Assembly: GCA_037176725.1 (NCBI GenBank)
Contig: JAZBRS010000075.1
Coordinates: 71,426,001-71,490,000 of the forward strand
Direction of reading: 5' to 3'
Source of the DNA: Posidonia oceanica
Taxonomy: Eukaryota > Streptophyta > Magnoliopsida > Alismatales > Posidoniaceae
Length of the DNA stretch: 64,000 nt
Part shown: positions 23,500-34,141 of the stretch, in pieces
Layout of the letters: each line of letters starts with the position of its first letter
How positions within the stretch are numbered: position 1 is the first letter of the stretch
Made by a program: the position numbers and the translations under genes
The notes under the pieces: model-generated
Database searches by the model: none
Told to the model about the DNA's origin: nothing
The model's input: the letters and a program-made list of their open reading frames with translations, nothing else

Positions 23500-24702
23500 A
23501 TGGGTTTCCCTACTCTGGTGACCCTAGCACACTGCTCGGAGACCCTGCGAGAATGGATTGGTAAGCTCACCCAAGGAGACTGCGAAAAGCTGCATCTATG
23601 GGGCATTCCAACCAAGCTACTGAAGGCCGCTGATGTAGAAGTAAGCCGCCATCTTTTGTGTGCCGCCGCAAGATTCCGGAAACCGGCACACCACGTCTTT
23701 CGCTTTGGCAGAACTGAACTGACACCCACGCTGGAAGAAGTGCGTCGGATCTGCGGCATCTCCAAGATCATGGGGCCACCTATCTTCATGAGGCGTGACA
23801 GATACCTCGTGGTCCTGAGCCAACTGACTGGGCTCCCTACTCGAAGCTGCCAACAAAGACTGATATGCACCAGCGGGCCCGAACCCCAGCTTCGCCTAGC
23901 GTACTTTGATGACGTCATGAAAAAGCGCGTCGAACTCGGAGACGAGCTGTGGCTCCGAGGGTTTGTCATCCGTTTCCTAGGCGAGCTGATCTTTACTCAT
24001 GGTCGACTGACAGTGGCCATCGAGGTTGCGGAAATAGCACTTGCTGTGGTGACCCGGCAGATAGACCTGGCACCGGTTGTTCTGGCAGAAACATATCGCG
24101 GGCTGGACCGCATCTCACATCGCTGCCGCCACTTCCATGGCTGTGGGGCACTTATACAAGTCTGGCTAGCCGCCCACTTAGAGATGGACCTTCTGCGCCC
24201 CCAGGTGCATGCTTTTGAAGCCTACTGCAGCAGCAGCCGTGCCAAGACAGTCAAGAGCGTCAAGGAAGAATATGAAAGGCTATCAGCGCTGACCGACGAC
24301 ACAGTAACCTGGCGTATCATTCCCTCCATGGCCGAGCCATTCACTGTCTTCTTCAGCGCACGTGACACGTGGCTGATTGTACTACCAGGATTCACTGCGG
24401 GTGTGGAATACCATCCTATCAGGGTTATGCGCCAATTTGGCTACCGGTAGGGCGCCTTTGTTGACAGCACAGCACCCAAGCTTCTGCAGACATACCCTCT
24501 TAGCACGACTGCCCCAACAAAGAAGCTGGCCAATCTGATGCAGCATGGAGTGCGATCAACAGACATCGCAGCTGCGAGAGGTGTAGGATGTACCCCTGAG
24601 TACCTGACAGAGGTCCAAGAGCTCTGGCCTATCAATGAAATCCCGCCAGGCAGCCCCCAGTTCCCCGACTCCAGGCAGTCGAAGAAGGCCCGGACCGGCT
24701 AG
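23500..24702 (+). pseudogene. Additional ORF downstream of pol, plant-mobile-domain-like protein
   Basis: About 400 codons, starting MGFPTLVTLAHCSE. Residues 64-88 read HHVFRFGRTELTPTLEEVRRICGI, given here in overlapping parts HHVFRFGRTELTP and TPTLEEVRRICGI. This matches the LTPTLEE signature of a large plant family often annotated as DUF7745 or plant mobile domain-like, known as extra ORFs of Tat/Ogre elements. Later parts are ELIFTHGRLTVAIEVAE and GALIQVWLAAHLEMD. A TAG at 24448-24450 breaks the frame after RQFGYR; the frame reopens to a TAG at 24700-24702 and ends SRQSKKARTG, a basic tail. The function of the family is unknown. The position 3' of pol, in sense orientation, differs from canonical Ogre ORF1. 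Confidence 0.75.
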
Positions 24703-25082
24703 GGCACTTATGCAGCTACTATGTAGTTTCTTTTCAAGTTATGCTATATCTTTTGGCCTGACACAGGCATGTAATCAATAGTTCCTTCAATGCAAAAGCG
24801 TTTTCTGCTATCTGCTTGCACCGCAAGACTACTTAATGCATTGCATAATCATTGCCAACCTCATCTTGAGCCCTCTGGCCAGACTTGCAGCCAACACAAT
24901 GCAGGAAAGTCCTCAGCAGTCAATCCGAAGTCCAGAATCTCTGCAGACCCACGCCGTCAAGTCAAGCCATCCAGCGTCCTCAGCTGAGTCTCCGTCGGGC
25001 TGGTACCCCAAACTACTCGTCTGACAAACGCGACAGTTTTGTCTTCATCCTCTGCTTTCGATGCCAAGGACACGCTAGCCAA
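24703..25082 (+). other. Region after the extra ORF, no gene
   Basis: Non-coding stretch leading to the hairpin-repeat arrays. Short frames here carry no recognisable peptide. Confidence 0.6.
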
Positions 25083-25109
25083 CCCCTGGTATCATCCTGA
25101 TACCAGGGG
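25083..25109. repeat. Perfect 12-bp hairpin
   Basis: CCCCTGGTATCA (25083-25094) and TGATACCAGGGG (25098-25109) are exact inverse complements around TCC. A related, imperfect set of GGTATCAT / ATGATA arms follows at 25127-25175. It stands at the head of the repeat arrays. Confidence 0.9.
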
Positions 25110-25200
25110 CATCTTTTGATCGCCCCTTGGTATCATTCTCCCTCTCTTTCTCCCATGATATTCCTGGTATCATGGGATGATTCGCTCTCGCGAAACCCAT

Positions 25201-25680
25201 TCATTTGCCGGCCGATAAGTCCGATATCTTATCATCTCTTTCCCTTTGCCGGCCGATAAGTCCGATATCTTATCATTCCTTCATCCCCTCTTTGCCGGCC
25301 GATAAGTCCGATACCTTATCATTCTATTCTTTTATTCATTTGCCGGTCGATAAGTCCGATATCTTATCATCTCTTTCCCTTTGCTGGCCGATAAGTCCGA
25401 TATCTTATCATTCCTTCATCCCCTCTTTGCTGGCCGATAAGTCCGATATCTTATCATTCTATTCTTTTATTCATTTGCCAGTCGATAACTCCGATATCTT
25501 ATCATCTCTTTCCCTTTGCCAGCCGATAAGTCCGATATCTTATCATCCCTTCACCCCCTCTTTGCCGGCCGATAAGTCCGATATCTTATCGTTCTATTCT
25601 TTTATTCATTTGCCGACCGATAAGTCCGATATCTTATCACCCCTCTCCCTTTGCCGGCCGATAAGTCCGATATCTTGTCA
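25201..25680. repeat. Higher-order tandem array, 135-bp period, GATAAG/CTTATC units
   Basis: About 11 units carry ccGATAAGtccgatatCTTATCa, an inverted repeat GATAAG...CTTATC. Units come in sets of three with different spacers (tctctttccctttg, ttccttcatcccctcttt, attctattcttttattcat). The set repeats at 25201, 25336, 25471 and 25606, exactly 135 bp apart. The frame through it is an artefact of the repeat. Confidence 0.92.
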
Positions 25681-25835
25681 ATCCTTTTCTTATCAAACTT
25701 TCAATCAATCACTCTTTTTCATATCAATCTCTCAATCAATCAATCAATCACTCCTTTTCTTATCAAACTCTCAATCAATCAATCAATCCCTCTTTTTCTT
25801 ATCAATCACTCAATCAATCAATCACTGCTCTTTCC
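25681..25835. repeat. (TCAA)n-rich repeat
   Basis: Runs of tcaatcaatcaatca separated by cttttcttatcaaact-like phrases, about three rounds of roughly 50 bp, between the two hairpin arrays. Confidence 0.75.
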
Positions 25836-26812
25836 GGTTGATAGGACCGTAAACTATCATCTTGGGCTAATCCCCGATCTGGCCCGCAGTTGTGTTATAC
25901 GGCTGACATCCAGTAACTGTCCCTCGTAATTGCACTTTCCGGTTGATAGGTCCGTAAACTATCATTCTCTGGCTGATATCCAAAACTATCTCCTGCAATT
26001 ACGTTATACGGCTGATATCCAGTAACTATCCCTTGCAATTGCACTTTCCGGTTGATAGGCCCGTAAACTATCGCTTCCAGTTGATAGGACTGTAAACTAT
26101 CGCTCCAGTTGATAGGACTGTAAACTATCGCTTCCGGTTGATAGGACCGTAAACTATCACCTACAATTGCATTATACGGCTAATATCCAGTAACAATCCC
26201 TCATGATTGCGCTTTCCAGTTGATAGGACTGTAAACTATCGCTTCCAGTTGATAGGACTGTAAACTATCGCTCTAGTTGATAGGACTGTAAACTATCGCT
26301 TCCGGTTGATAGGACCGTAAACTATCGCTGCGCCAATCATGTTATACGGCTGATATCCAGTAATTATCCCTCGCAAATGCCCTTTCCGGTTGATAGGACC
26401 GTAAACTATCGCTCCAGTTGATAGGACTGTAAACTATCGCTTCCAGTTGATAGGCCTGTAAACTATCGCTTCCGGTTGATAGGACCGTAAACTATCATTC
26501 TCTGGCATTTGCGTTATACAGCTAATAACCAGTAACTATCCCTCATGGTTTGTGCTTTCCAATTGATAGGACTGTAAACTATCGCTTCCAGTTGATAGGA
26601 CTGTAAACTATCGCTCCAGTTGATAGGCCTGTAAACTATCGCTTCCGGTTGATAGGACCGTAAACTATCCTGCACAACCATGTTATACGGCTGATATCCA
26701 GTAACTATCACTCACAACTGCTTCCGGTTGATAGGACCGTAAACTATCACTCCCGGTTGATAGGTCCGTAAACTATCACTCCCGGTTGATAGGACCGTAA
26801 ACTATCTGGCCG
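25836..26812. repeat. Higher-order tandem array, about 170-bp period, GATAG/CTATC units
   Basis: About 21 units of the form ttGATAGgaccgtaaaCTATCgc (29-31 bp), with variants gactg and gcctg. After every 3-4 units a different block appears, gttatacggctgatatccag, at 26003, 26171, 26341, 26513 and 26682, giving 168-172 bp spacing. That block also holds GATAT...TATC. It lies between the extra ORF and the polypurine tract. Confidence 0.92.
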
Positions 26813-27347
26813 ATAAGCCCGACATCTTATCACCCTCTTCGCGCGACCTTGTCCCAGGAAGGCAAAGTCCCGCATCCCCTCGCGATAGGAGAGCCATCCC
26901 CTCTCCCCTCGCACTTCTTTTGCTAGCTTGCTCCCCGGGCGGGGACAAGCTGCACTTTTTTTCTTTCTCGCATTGTCGCGCAAGTTTGGCCTACCTGCCA
27001 GATCCTTGCGCCACATCGCGCCTTTCTTTTAGCATTTCTTTCGCATCATCTCCGCACCTTCATTGCTAGCATTACATGCCAGTCTAACATCATCAGTATC
27101 ATCTGCACCGCATCAGCATTCTTATCTGTACTAACTTTTGCACTAACATTTGCATTGCATCTGCACTAGCATGCATTGTATGCATTGCATTTCATCCATC
27201 TGCATTTTGCATTGCGGCATCGAGCTACGACTTTCGGTGTATCCGCCGAGTAAGTAACTCACGCCAATAGCAAATCTTTTGGCTCTCCGGTCAAATGGGG
27301 CGTCTTCTCAACCCTGAGCAGCGGTCTCGGTCCCCTTGACCTCGCTC
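26813..27347 (+). other. Pre-polypurine region of element 1
   Basis: It opens with one last GATAAG-type unit (26813-26833) and contains no gene. From about 27215 it has cgactttcggtgtatccgcc, and near 27309 caaccctgagcagcgg. Both have reversed counterparts in element 2 at about 47430-47540. Such conservation across diverged elements suggests a cis-acting role near the plus-strand primer. Confidence 0.6.
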
Positions 27348-27360
27348 AGGGAGGGGCATC
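27348..27360 (+). promoter_or_regulatory. Polypurine tract of element 1
   Basis: gcagggaggggcatc-like purine run (agggaggggcatc) directly before the 3' LTR. Element 2 has aggggcatc at the same place. It would prime plus-strand DNA synthesis. Confidence 0.75.
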
Positions 27361-30300
27361 AGTTGACACCCCATTTCGACAAGGCCGAATTGGCAGGTCT
27401 CTCTGGCGGCTAGGAAAAAACCCAAAATTACACCTTTCTCCTCACCCTTCCTTTCAAATCAAAACTCCACCTCAAACCTCAAAACCAAACCTAGAACCAC
27501 ACCCATTTTCTAACCCACAAAACCACCCCAAAACCCTCTCAAAACCTTACCCTGAAACCATCCAAGACCTTACCCTAAAACCATCAAAATACAAGTCCAA
27601 ATCCACACCTCTCCCTCTCTCTTTCCCTCCAAAACAAGCCCAAACTCAACCTAGGATTACACCCCTTTCGCGAACCCAAAAACTAACCAAAAACCATAGG
27701 AAAACTCACCATCCCTGACTTAACAAACCCACCAAAAATCCTAGAAACTTTCAAACCAAAACCACCCCCAAAAACCCTAGGAAACTTAGGCAAAACTACC
27801 CTTTTTCAACACCTCAAAACCCTTCCAAAACTTTCTCAAAACCAAACCAAAACCCTAGGTCGAAGACTAGAGACCCTAGACTACACACCCACCAAATATC
27901 ACTCCTTTTTGGAACCTCTAAGACCTCCATTTACCCGAATTATCCTTTTCTCTCTCCTGGATTATTCTTTTCTCTCTCCTCTCTCTCTCTCTCCTGATTA
28001 TCATCCTTCTTTTCACCCCCTTTTCTCCCTCTTTTTTGTCTGGCTGTGGGCCCCCCTTGTGCTCCTATCTGTTCTCAATCTTATTCCTATTTTTATCTTA
28101 TTTTTACCATTTTCTTTGATTTTCAAAAAATTATTTTCCTTCAACTCCTCTCTTTCCTATTTATCCCTCCATTTCTCCCTTCTCCTCTCCTTTCTAATTT
28201 CCTCTTCTCCTCTCTTACTAAACCCCTAAAAAACCTTTAAAAACATTTAAAACTCTAAAACAAAAGAGAAACAAGTCAAAATCCTAAAAATAAATAATTA
28301 AAAACTTAAACAAACAATCAAAAACAAAAACCTAACTAAATCCAATCAAAAAAGGAAATTGAGAATGCAAGTTAAAAAATGCAAAACAAACAAAAATAAA
28401 ATGCTATAAAATCAAAGAAAAAACCAAGATATAATCAAAACAAGCTAGAGTAAAAACCCTACTAAAAACAATCAAAAAAACAAATCCTAAAAAGAAAGAA
28501 AACAACTTAAAATACTAAGGCAAGTAATCAAAAAAAGGAGGAAAACTTAACTTAACAATTCTAAAAGAAACAATTTGAAAACTTAATTGAAACAAACAAT
28601 CAAAAATTTGAAAACGCTTAATTAAACAAGAAAAACTTAACTAAAAAATATTAAAAGAATCCAACAAACAAAATCGAATTTAAAACAAAACTTAAACAAA
28701 ACCTTAAAAAAAAAAAAGGATTAAAATCAAAGGCTAAAACTCTCCCTAATTAATTTAAAAACAATCTTTAAAAAACCTAATCAAAAATTCCAAAGACTTA
28801 ACAAGAAAAACATAACTAAAAGACAATTTAAAAACTTAACAAACATTTAAACAAAAATCAAAAACCATTTAAAGAAAACTCAAAATCCTAATCAAAACTA
28901 AAACTCCTTAATCCTAAAATCCTAATTAAAAACAACCATTAAAAAACCAAATCTAAAAATCCTAACTTGGGCAATCACCTTAAAGTCTTTTTATTTTTAT
29001 TCTCATTTTATTTTATTTTTATTCCTTTTCATCCATCTTCTTTCTCCTCTTTCTTTCTTTTTCTTCCTTCTTCCCTTTCTTTTCTACCTCTCCCTCTTTT
29101 GGTCCAGCCCATCTAACCCAACTCTTCCCCTCCTTCTTTCCTTCTTTCTTTATTTCATTTCTTTTTCCCAAGCCCACAGCCCATGCGTTTTCCTCTTCTC
29201 CTCCTTCCTTCTCTTCTTCTTCTTCTCTTCTTCTCCTCCTCTCACAGCAAAACGACAGACCTCCTTCTTCTTTTTCAAACCTCCACCTGACATCCCATGG
29301 ACTTCCCTCCATCACTCCCCATATCCTGTGGCCGAAGACCAACACAACAACCCTTTCCATGCTCTGCCATTGATGGCAGAAACCCATTCCTTTGACCTCA
29401 GACCCCATTGAATTCAGTGGAGAGGGAGGAGATCAAAACGGTTTTTTCCTCTTCACAACCCTTTTTTTTTGGACACACACTCAAGCCTAGAACCTCCACC
29501 TTCCTTTCCTCACTTCCAGAAGCCAAAAACCATTAGGAATCACCCCTGAAACGACCCCTCCAAAGCTTAGCACCCAACACCTTCCAAAACGACTTTCCTC
29601 ATTGCAAATCCACCACTACAAGCCTCCTAAAATCCCAGAACTTGGCACTTAGACTCACCAAGTAACCACCTTCCCGAGCCACCCAAAATCGCATCCTGAA
29701 ACCTCCCACACTCCTCACATTCCACTACAAACACTTGGGTTCCATTTTTGCCCGAAAACTTCAAACCTCCATAACTCCCTCCACACTCAGTGGAATCCAC
29801 TTTCGTTTCCTCCCACGCACTCCCCAGACAACCACCTAGCCGCCCGTACCCTTGGCTCGGCCTGGAACGCCGCACATCGCCGTACCCACCTCGGCCTTCG
29901 TAGTAAGAGTCCTGCTGAACCAGATCTTGCACCGGGCCGTGGAGCTTGCTTCTAGAAGCTCCGTCATCCTCCTTGGACCTCCGGCGACGTCCCCGAGCAT
30001 CCCCCGCACCAGCAGCTGCCGCACATCGCCGTCTCCACCTCCCTCCGGCCGGCCGAAAGTCACCTAGGTGGGTGGCCCTCTCCAGCGTGCGCAGCGGCCG
30101 AAATCACCCTCCTCCGGATTCTCCTCTTCCTCCTCTAGCTCCTCGGCCTTTCCCTGAGGGTTTTCGTCGCCTGTGCCGCCCACACGAGCTCGCCGAAGTC
30201 CCTTTCTTCTCCGGCGCCGGTCGCCGGCGCTCCGACTGCAACCGCACTCCCGCGAGCTTCCGCCGCCGCCGATGCCTCGCCGGGCCTCCCTCGCCTCCAC

Positions 30301-33282
30301 ACGAGATCGCCGAACTCCTCCGCACCCTTCCCACGCCGCGTCGACACCTCCTCCACCGATCCAGATCAGCCGCCGACGAGCTCCGGCAACCCCCTGTAAG
30401 CAACCATCTACCTACTGTTCTTCTTTTTTTTTTTTACTTAGTTCATTTACTTGCATTGCAATGCTGTCGTTATAACTTTTTAATATTGCATATAAGTCCT
30501 GATCAGTTTAAGATTCGTTTTATTTTGATTGAAATCATGTTGAATTGCAATTAATGTCTACATTCCTGCCTATTTGCACTGTCATCCACATGCTGTTTAT
30601 TTTCTTTTATTGTCTTTTAAATTAAGTCCTGCATGTTTCTGTTATTACACATTGGTCCTCTGTTGTTGTGATTTAATCTTGTTTCTTTAGATCTAGTCCA
30701 GTAAGTTGCCATATTTGCATATCACCCCGTTCTTGGTTCAACATGGCTTGCTATGCTTTATTGTTTGCCCCAGCATGTTTTTATTTTTGCAATTAGGTCC
30801 TTTAGTTGTTAAATGCCATTTAAATGCTTGTTGTTATCTTATTAAATTGCTGTTAAGTCCTGATCTTTGCATTATTTGCATCATGGACCTCTGATCTGTT
30901 ATCAAGCATTCTGTTTGCATCCTTCATTCACTGCATTGCATGCTTAGCTCTTGCTTCCTGATTTTGCACATAGGTCCTCTGCATCATGCATAGCATGCAT
31001 TTAGCTTGCATTTTTCTTACAAAATTGCATTTCAACCCCTGCATGTTTTAAAATTGCATATAGATCCTCCATATGATTGCAAAGCCTATTCCAGTGCATG
31101 TTTACCTTATTAGGTTGCATTTTGAACCCTGCATCTTGCAAAATTGCATTCAGACCCCTAAGCTTTCAAAAATCTTGCATAAAAAGCCCCGAACTTTTCA
31201 AAATCTTTGCATTTAGACCCTCATTCTTTCAAAAATTGCATTTAAGTCCCTAATTTTCTGAAAAATCATCCTTAGGTCTTTTCTTGCATTTTGCATGCAT
31301 TGCACTCATGCATTCTGGCATTCCTTGCACACACTTAAACACCCTTAGCTCCCATTCACAGGGGAGGACCTGTTTTGCACACCCCTAGGACCTCCTTTAC
31401 ACTTAGATCCATTCTTCTCCCCTGTTCTAGCCCCTCTGCCTTGAAGCTGGAATATCTTCCGATCCGGCCGTTGGATCTTCTCAACCAAGCTACCTGGACG
31501 ACCCCGGCGGAGCGCTCTTCAGCATGGACCAAGAAGATCTCAGATCAGGCTTCAGATTTCCCAGGTAAGTCCTCCTGAACCCCTGCACAGCATTCATTTG
31601 CACACCATTTGCGTTGCATGCATCGTTTTCGCTTTCTGTTTCCTCGAACATGTAGAACAGGACTTCCTCCTCTTATCTATCAGCTCTGCTCCCCTTTTTC
31701 GCGTATTCCCAAGTGGTTTGTGTTGTGTTTCCCCTGGATTCACCACTAATTACGACTTTCTTCCCCTTTTTTCACGATCTGATCGCACTGCGAGCTTTGG
31801 GCAGCGTGCGAGAAATATCGTGGGACGGTTTAGTGGGAAACAGTTGCAGAATGGTGGTGATCCTTCCACTTGCTTATTTTCCCCATTGTAGGTCTTCACA
31901 CCTACTCTCGTGGCCCTTAGACAGTGTCTGTTCTCACACACGCACTGTTTGCTTCTCCTTTCGCTTCTCTTGTCCTCTCCCTTTGCATTTGCATCTGCAT
32001 GGCTTTGTCGATGTTTTATTCCGCTTCGCTTCGGGCACCGTTTCGCGTGCCCGCCTCTTCCTTGGCACCGTTTCGCGTGCCCGCTTTGTCTTGGCACCGT
32101 TTTGCGTGCCCGCTCTGCTTTTGGCACCGTTTCGCGTGCCCGCTTTGTTTTTGGCACTGTTTCGCGTGCCCGCTCTGCCCTTGGCACCGTTTTGCGTGCC
32201 CGCTCTGCTTTTGGCACCGTTTTGCGTGCCCGCTTTGCTCTTGGCACCGTTTCGCGTGCCCGCTTTGCCCTTGGCACCATTTTGCGTGCCCGCTTCGTTT
32301 TCTGGCACCGTTTTGCGTGCCCGCTTTGTCTTGGCACCGTTTTGCGTGCCTGCTTTGTCTTGGCACCGTTTTGCGTGCCCACTTTGCTTTTGGCACCGTT
32401 TTGCATGCCCGCCCTGCTTTTGGCACCATTTCGCATGCCCACTTTGCTCTTGGCACCGTTTCGTGTGCCCGCTCTGTCTCTTACGCCGTTTTGCACACTA
32501 TTTTGCTTTCTTGCACCGTTTTACGTGCCGCTTTGCTTTCTCGCATTACTTTGCATGCCGATCTTGTTTTCTTGCATCGTTTTGCATGTTGCTTCCGCTT
32601 CTCGCATTGTTTTGCGTGTCTTATGCCGTTTTCCTTTGCATGTCGCCAGCATTGCTTGGTTTTTACCGTCGTTTTGCTTTTTCGCTTGCATTTGCATATA
32701 GGGCAGTGATGCTTACTGCCTGGAGTTCTCACGAGCCAGGTTTCGCCTGGTTCGGAACACAGACAGCGTTGCTGAGCACTTAGACTGCACGTTTACTTTC
32801 CTGCATTGCATCCCACCACTTAGAGCACACCTATGAGCATTCATTCAGGCATTCATTGGCATTTAGGCATTCAAACCTGCATTTCCCTGCGTATGCGAGC
32901 GTAAGCCTAGAAAGACCGATTCTCGGGCGTGTCGGGGGTGCCTAACACCTTCCCCGCACGTAACAGGAGTCCTTGCCCAATCTTTTGGCCCGCAATGACC
33001 ATATCGCCCTTATCCTAGGCATGAGTCATCTCATTTGCATGCATTTGCATTTGTTTTCCTTTGCATTGCTTCGCTTTGCATTTCTTGCTTGGTTTTGCGT
33101 GTCAATTCACGCATTTCTCCGGTTTTCCTTGTCTCCCGATAATAGACACAGTGGCGACTCTGAATTGTCTTATCTTCTTCTTTTCTTATCTTTTCTCCTC
33201 TGTTTTAAGTGTTTTCGAGTTGAGCCCTCCTCCTCGGACTTAGCCGCTAATAGTAAGCCTGGTTCTGATTGGGATTACTACA
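27361..33282 (+). mobile_element. 3' LTR of element 1
   Basis: 5922 bp, collinear with the 5' LTR. It begins AGTTGACACC where the 5' LTR has TGTTGACACC, so its first base is changed. The GC-rich block (about 29824-30396) and the 203-bp exon-like segment (31362-31564) are preserved with the same GTAAGC and AG/GTAAGT borders. It ends GGGATTACTACA at 33282 followed by AACTG. Length differs from the 5' LTR mainly in the minisatellite. Confidence 0.92.
32034..32615. repeat. LTR minisatellite, about 30-bp hairpin unit (3' LTR)
   Basis: The same GGCACCGTTTYGCGTGCCCG unit as at 10730. About 15 regular copies are present against 16 in the 5' LTR, and the order of variant tails differs from the fifth copy on. 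Confidence 0.9.
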
Positions 33283-33287
33283 AACTG
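33283..33287. repeat. Target-site duplication AACTG, right copy (element 1)
   Basis: Exact match to 6057-6061. Confidence 0.9.
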
Positions 33288-33310
33288 CAACCAAAAATCA
33301 AAACCAAAAA

Positions 33311-34127
33311 TGTGGGATTGTGGGAAACATGAACTTCTTTCCCACTCATCGGCTCCTCCACTCATCTCTCTCCCTCACTCCCTCTCCACTCTTCTGCTCC
33401 TCCACTCATCTCTCTCCCTCGCTCCCTCTCCACTCTTTCTCCTAGATGTGCTGGTTTTTTGGGTTACTCCTCGCAAGGTGCTACCGAATGGGGGTTTGGT
33501 ATTACAACAACAAGTGTCAAGCGGTGAAGAAACACAAAGGAAAATCATTTTGTGCCACCATTATCGAAGAGGGTTTGGTTTCTACATCGGAAATAGGATT
33601 TCAAGCCTTTGGCAATATGCTCAAATCTCTAGTTTTTACGTATTGGGTTAAAATCCAATAATATATGAGCCAATATAAAATCAATTAAAGTATTATAGGT
33701 TATTTTATGATTAGGCTCACTGAAAGTGATTTATTTGGTTTGGGTTGAGCCAATTAACATCTTAAGTAATGTGGTTCTTATGTGTAGAGACTATTTGGAC
33801 ATATTACCATTTGTTGATGGGCCAAATTGGAAATATGTGTTTTTATGGAATTTATAAAAGGGGTCTTGGTCTCCAAGTCCTAAGTACACATGATATATCA
33901 TCGCCTCCCTTCTCTCTCACCCCATCTTGAGTTTGAAGGAGAAAAGAGGGCTTAGAGGCTTGCAAGACCAGATCTAGGTTTGTAATCAAGGATACCTATG
34001 ATTTTTCACATGGATTCAAGTACGCTTTCGCACATACTCTATTTTGTGATGATTTGTCATGATAGATCTTGGGATATCGAATTTTAATTATATAAAATTT
34101 GGATAGTTTTGATCTCTATTTTTAACA
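33311..34127 (+). mobile_element. 5' LTR of a Ty1/copia-like element
   Basis: The right end is clear: TTTTTAACA at 34127, two bases before the primer site. The left end is taken at TGTGGGATTGTGGG (33311), which is less sure because no partner LTR is in the window. A TATAAAAG box at 33853-33860 lies where U3 should end. Length is about 817 bp. Confidence 0.6.
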
Positions 34128-34129
34128 AG

Positions 34130-34141
34130 TGGTATCAGAGC
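34130..34141 (+). promoter_or_regulatory. Primer-binding site, initiator tRNA-Met type
   Basis: TGGTATCAGAGC, the standard Ty1/copia primer site complementary to the 3' end of initiator tRNA-Met. Confidence 0.9.

Larger units (their letters stand above)
6062..33282 (+). mobile_element. Element 1: complete 27.2-kb Tat/Ogre-like Ty3/gypsy retrotransposon
   Basis: A full element bounded by two LTRs of 5948 and 5922 bp and a 5-bp duplication AACTG. In order it has: 5' LTR, primer site, leader, gag, protease with G-patch-like segment, RT, RNase H, a second archaeal-type RNase H, integrase, an extra ORF, hairpin-repeat arrays, polypurine tract, 3' LTR. Great length, very long LTRs, the TGGCGACTC-type primer site, the dual RNase H and an additional ORF are the marks of the Tat/Ogre lineage. 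Canonical Ogre places its extra ORF upstream of gag; here it is downstream of pol. A hand comparison of the first 1.4 kb of the LTRs shows about 17 substitutions, so insertion is fairly recent, yet the coding frame is broken many times. Confidence 0.93.

Noticed and set aside
25205..25852. 215-codon plus-strand frame with SDILS repeats
   Set aside because: Product of the 135-bp repeat period, which is divisible by three.
25201..26812. CRISPR-like appearance of the arrays
   Set aside because: Spacers are themselves repeated, no cas genes, and the context is a plant retrotransposon.
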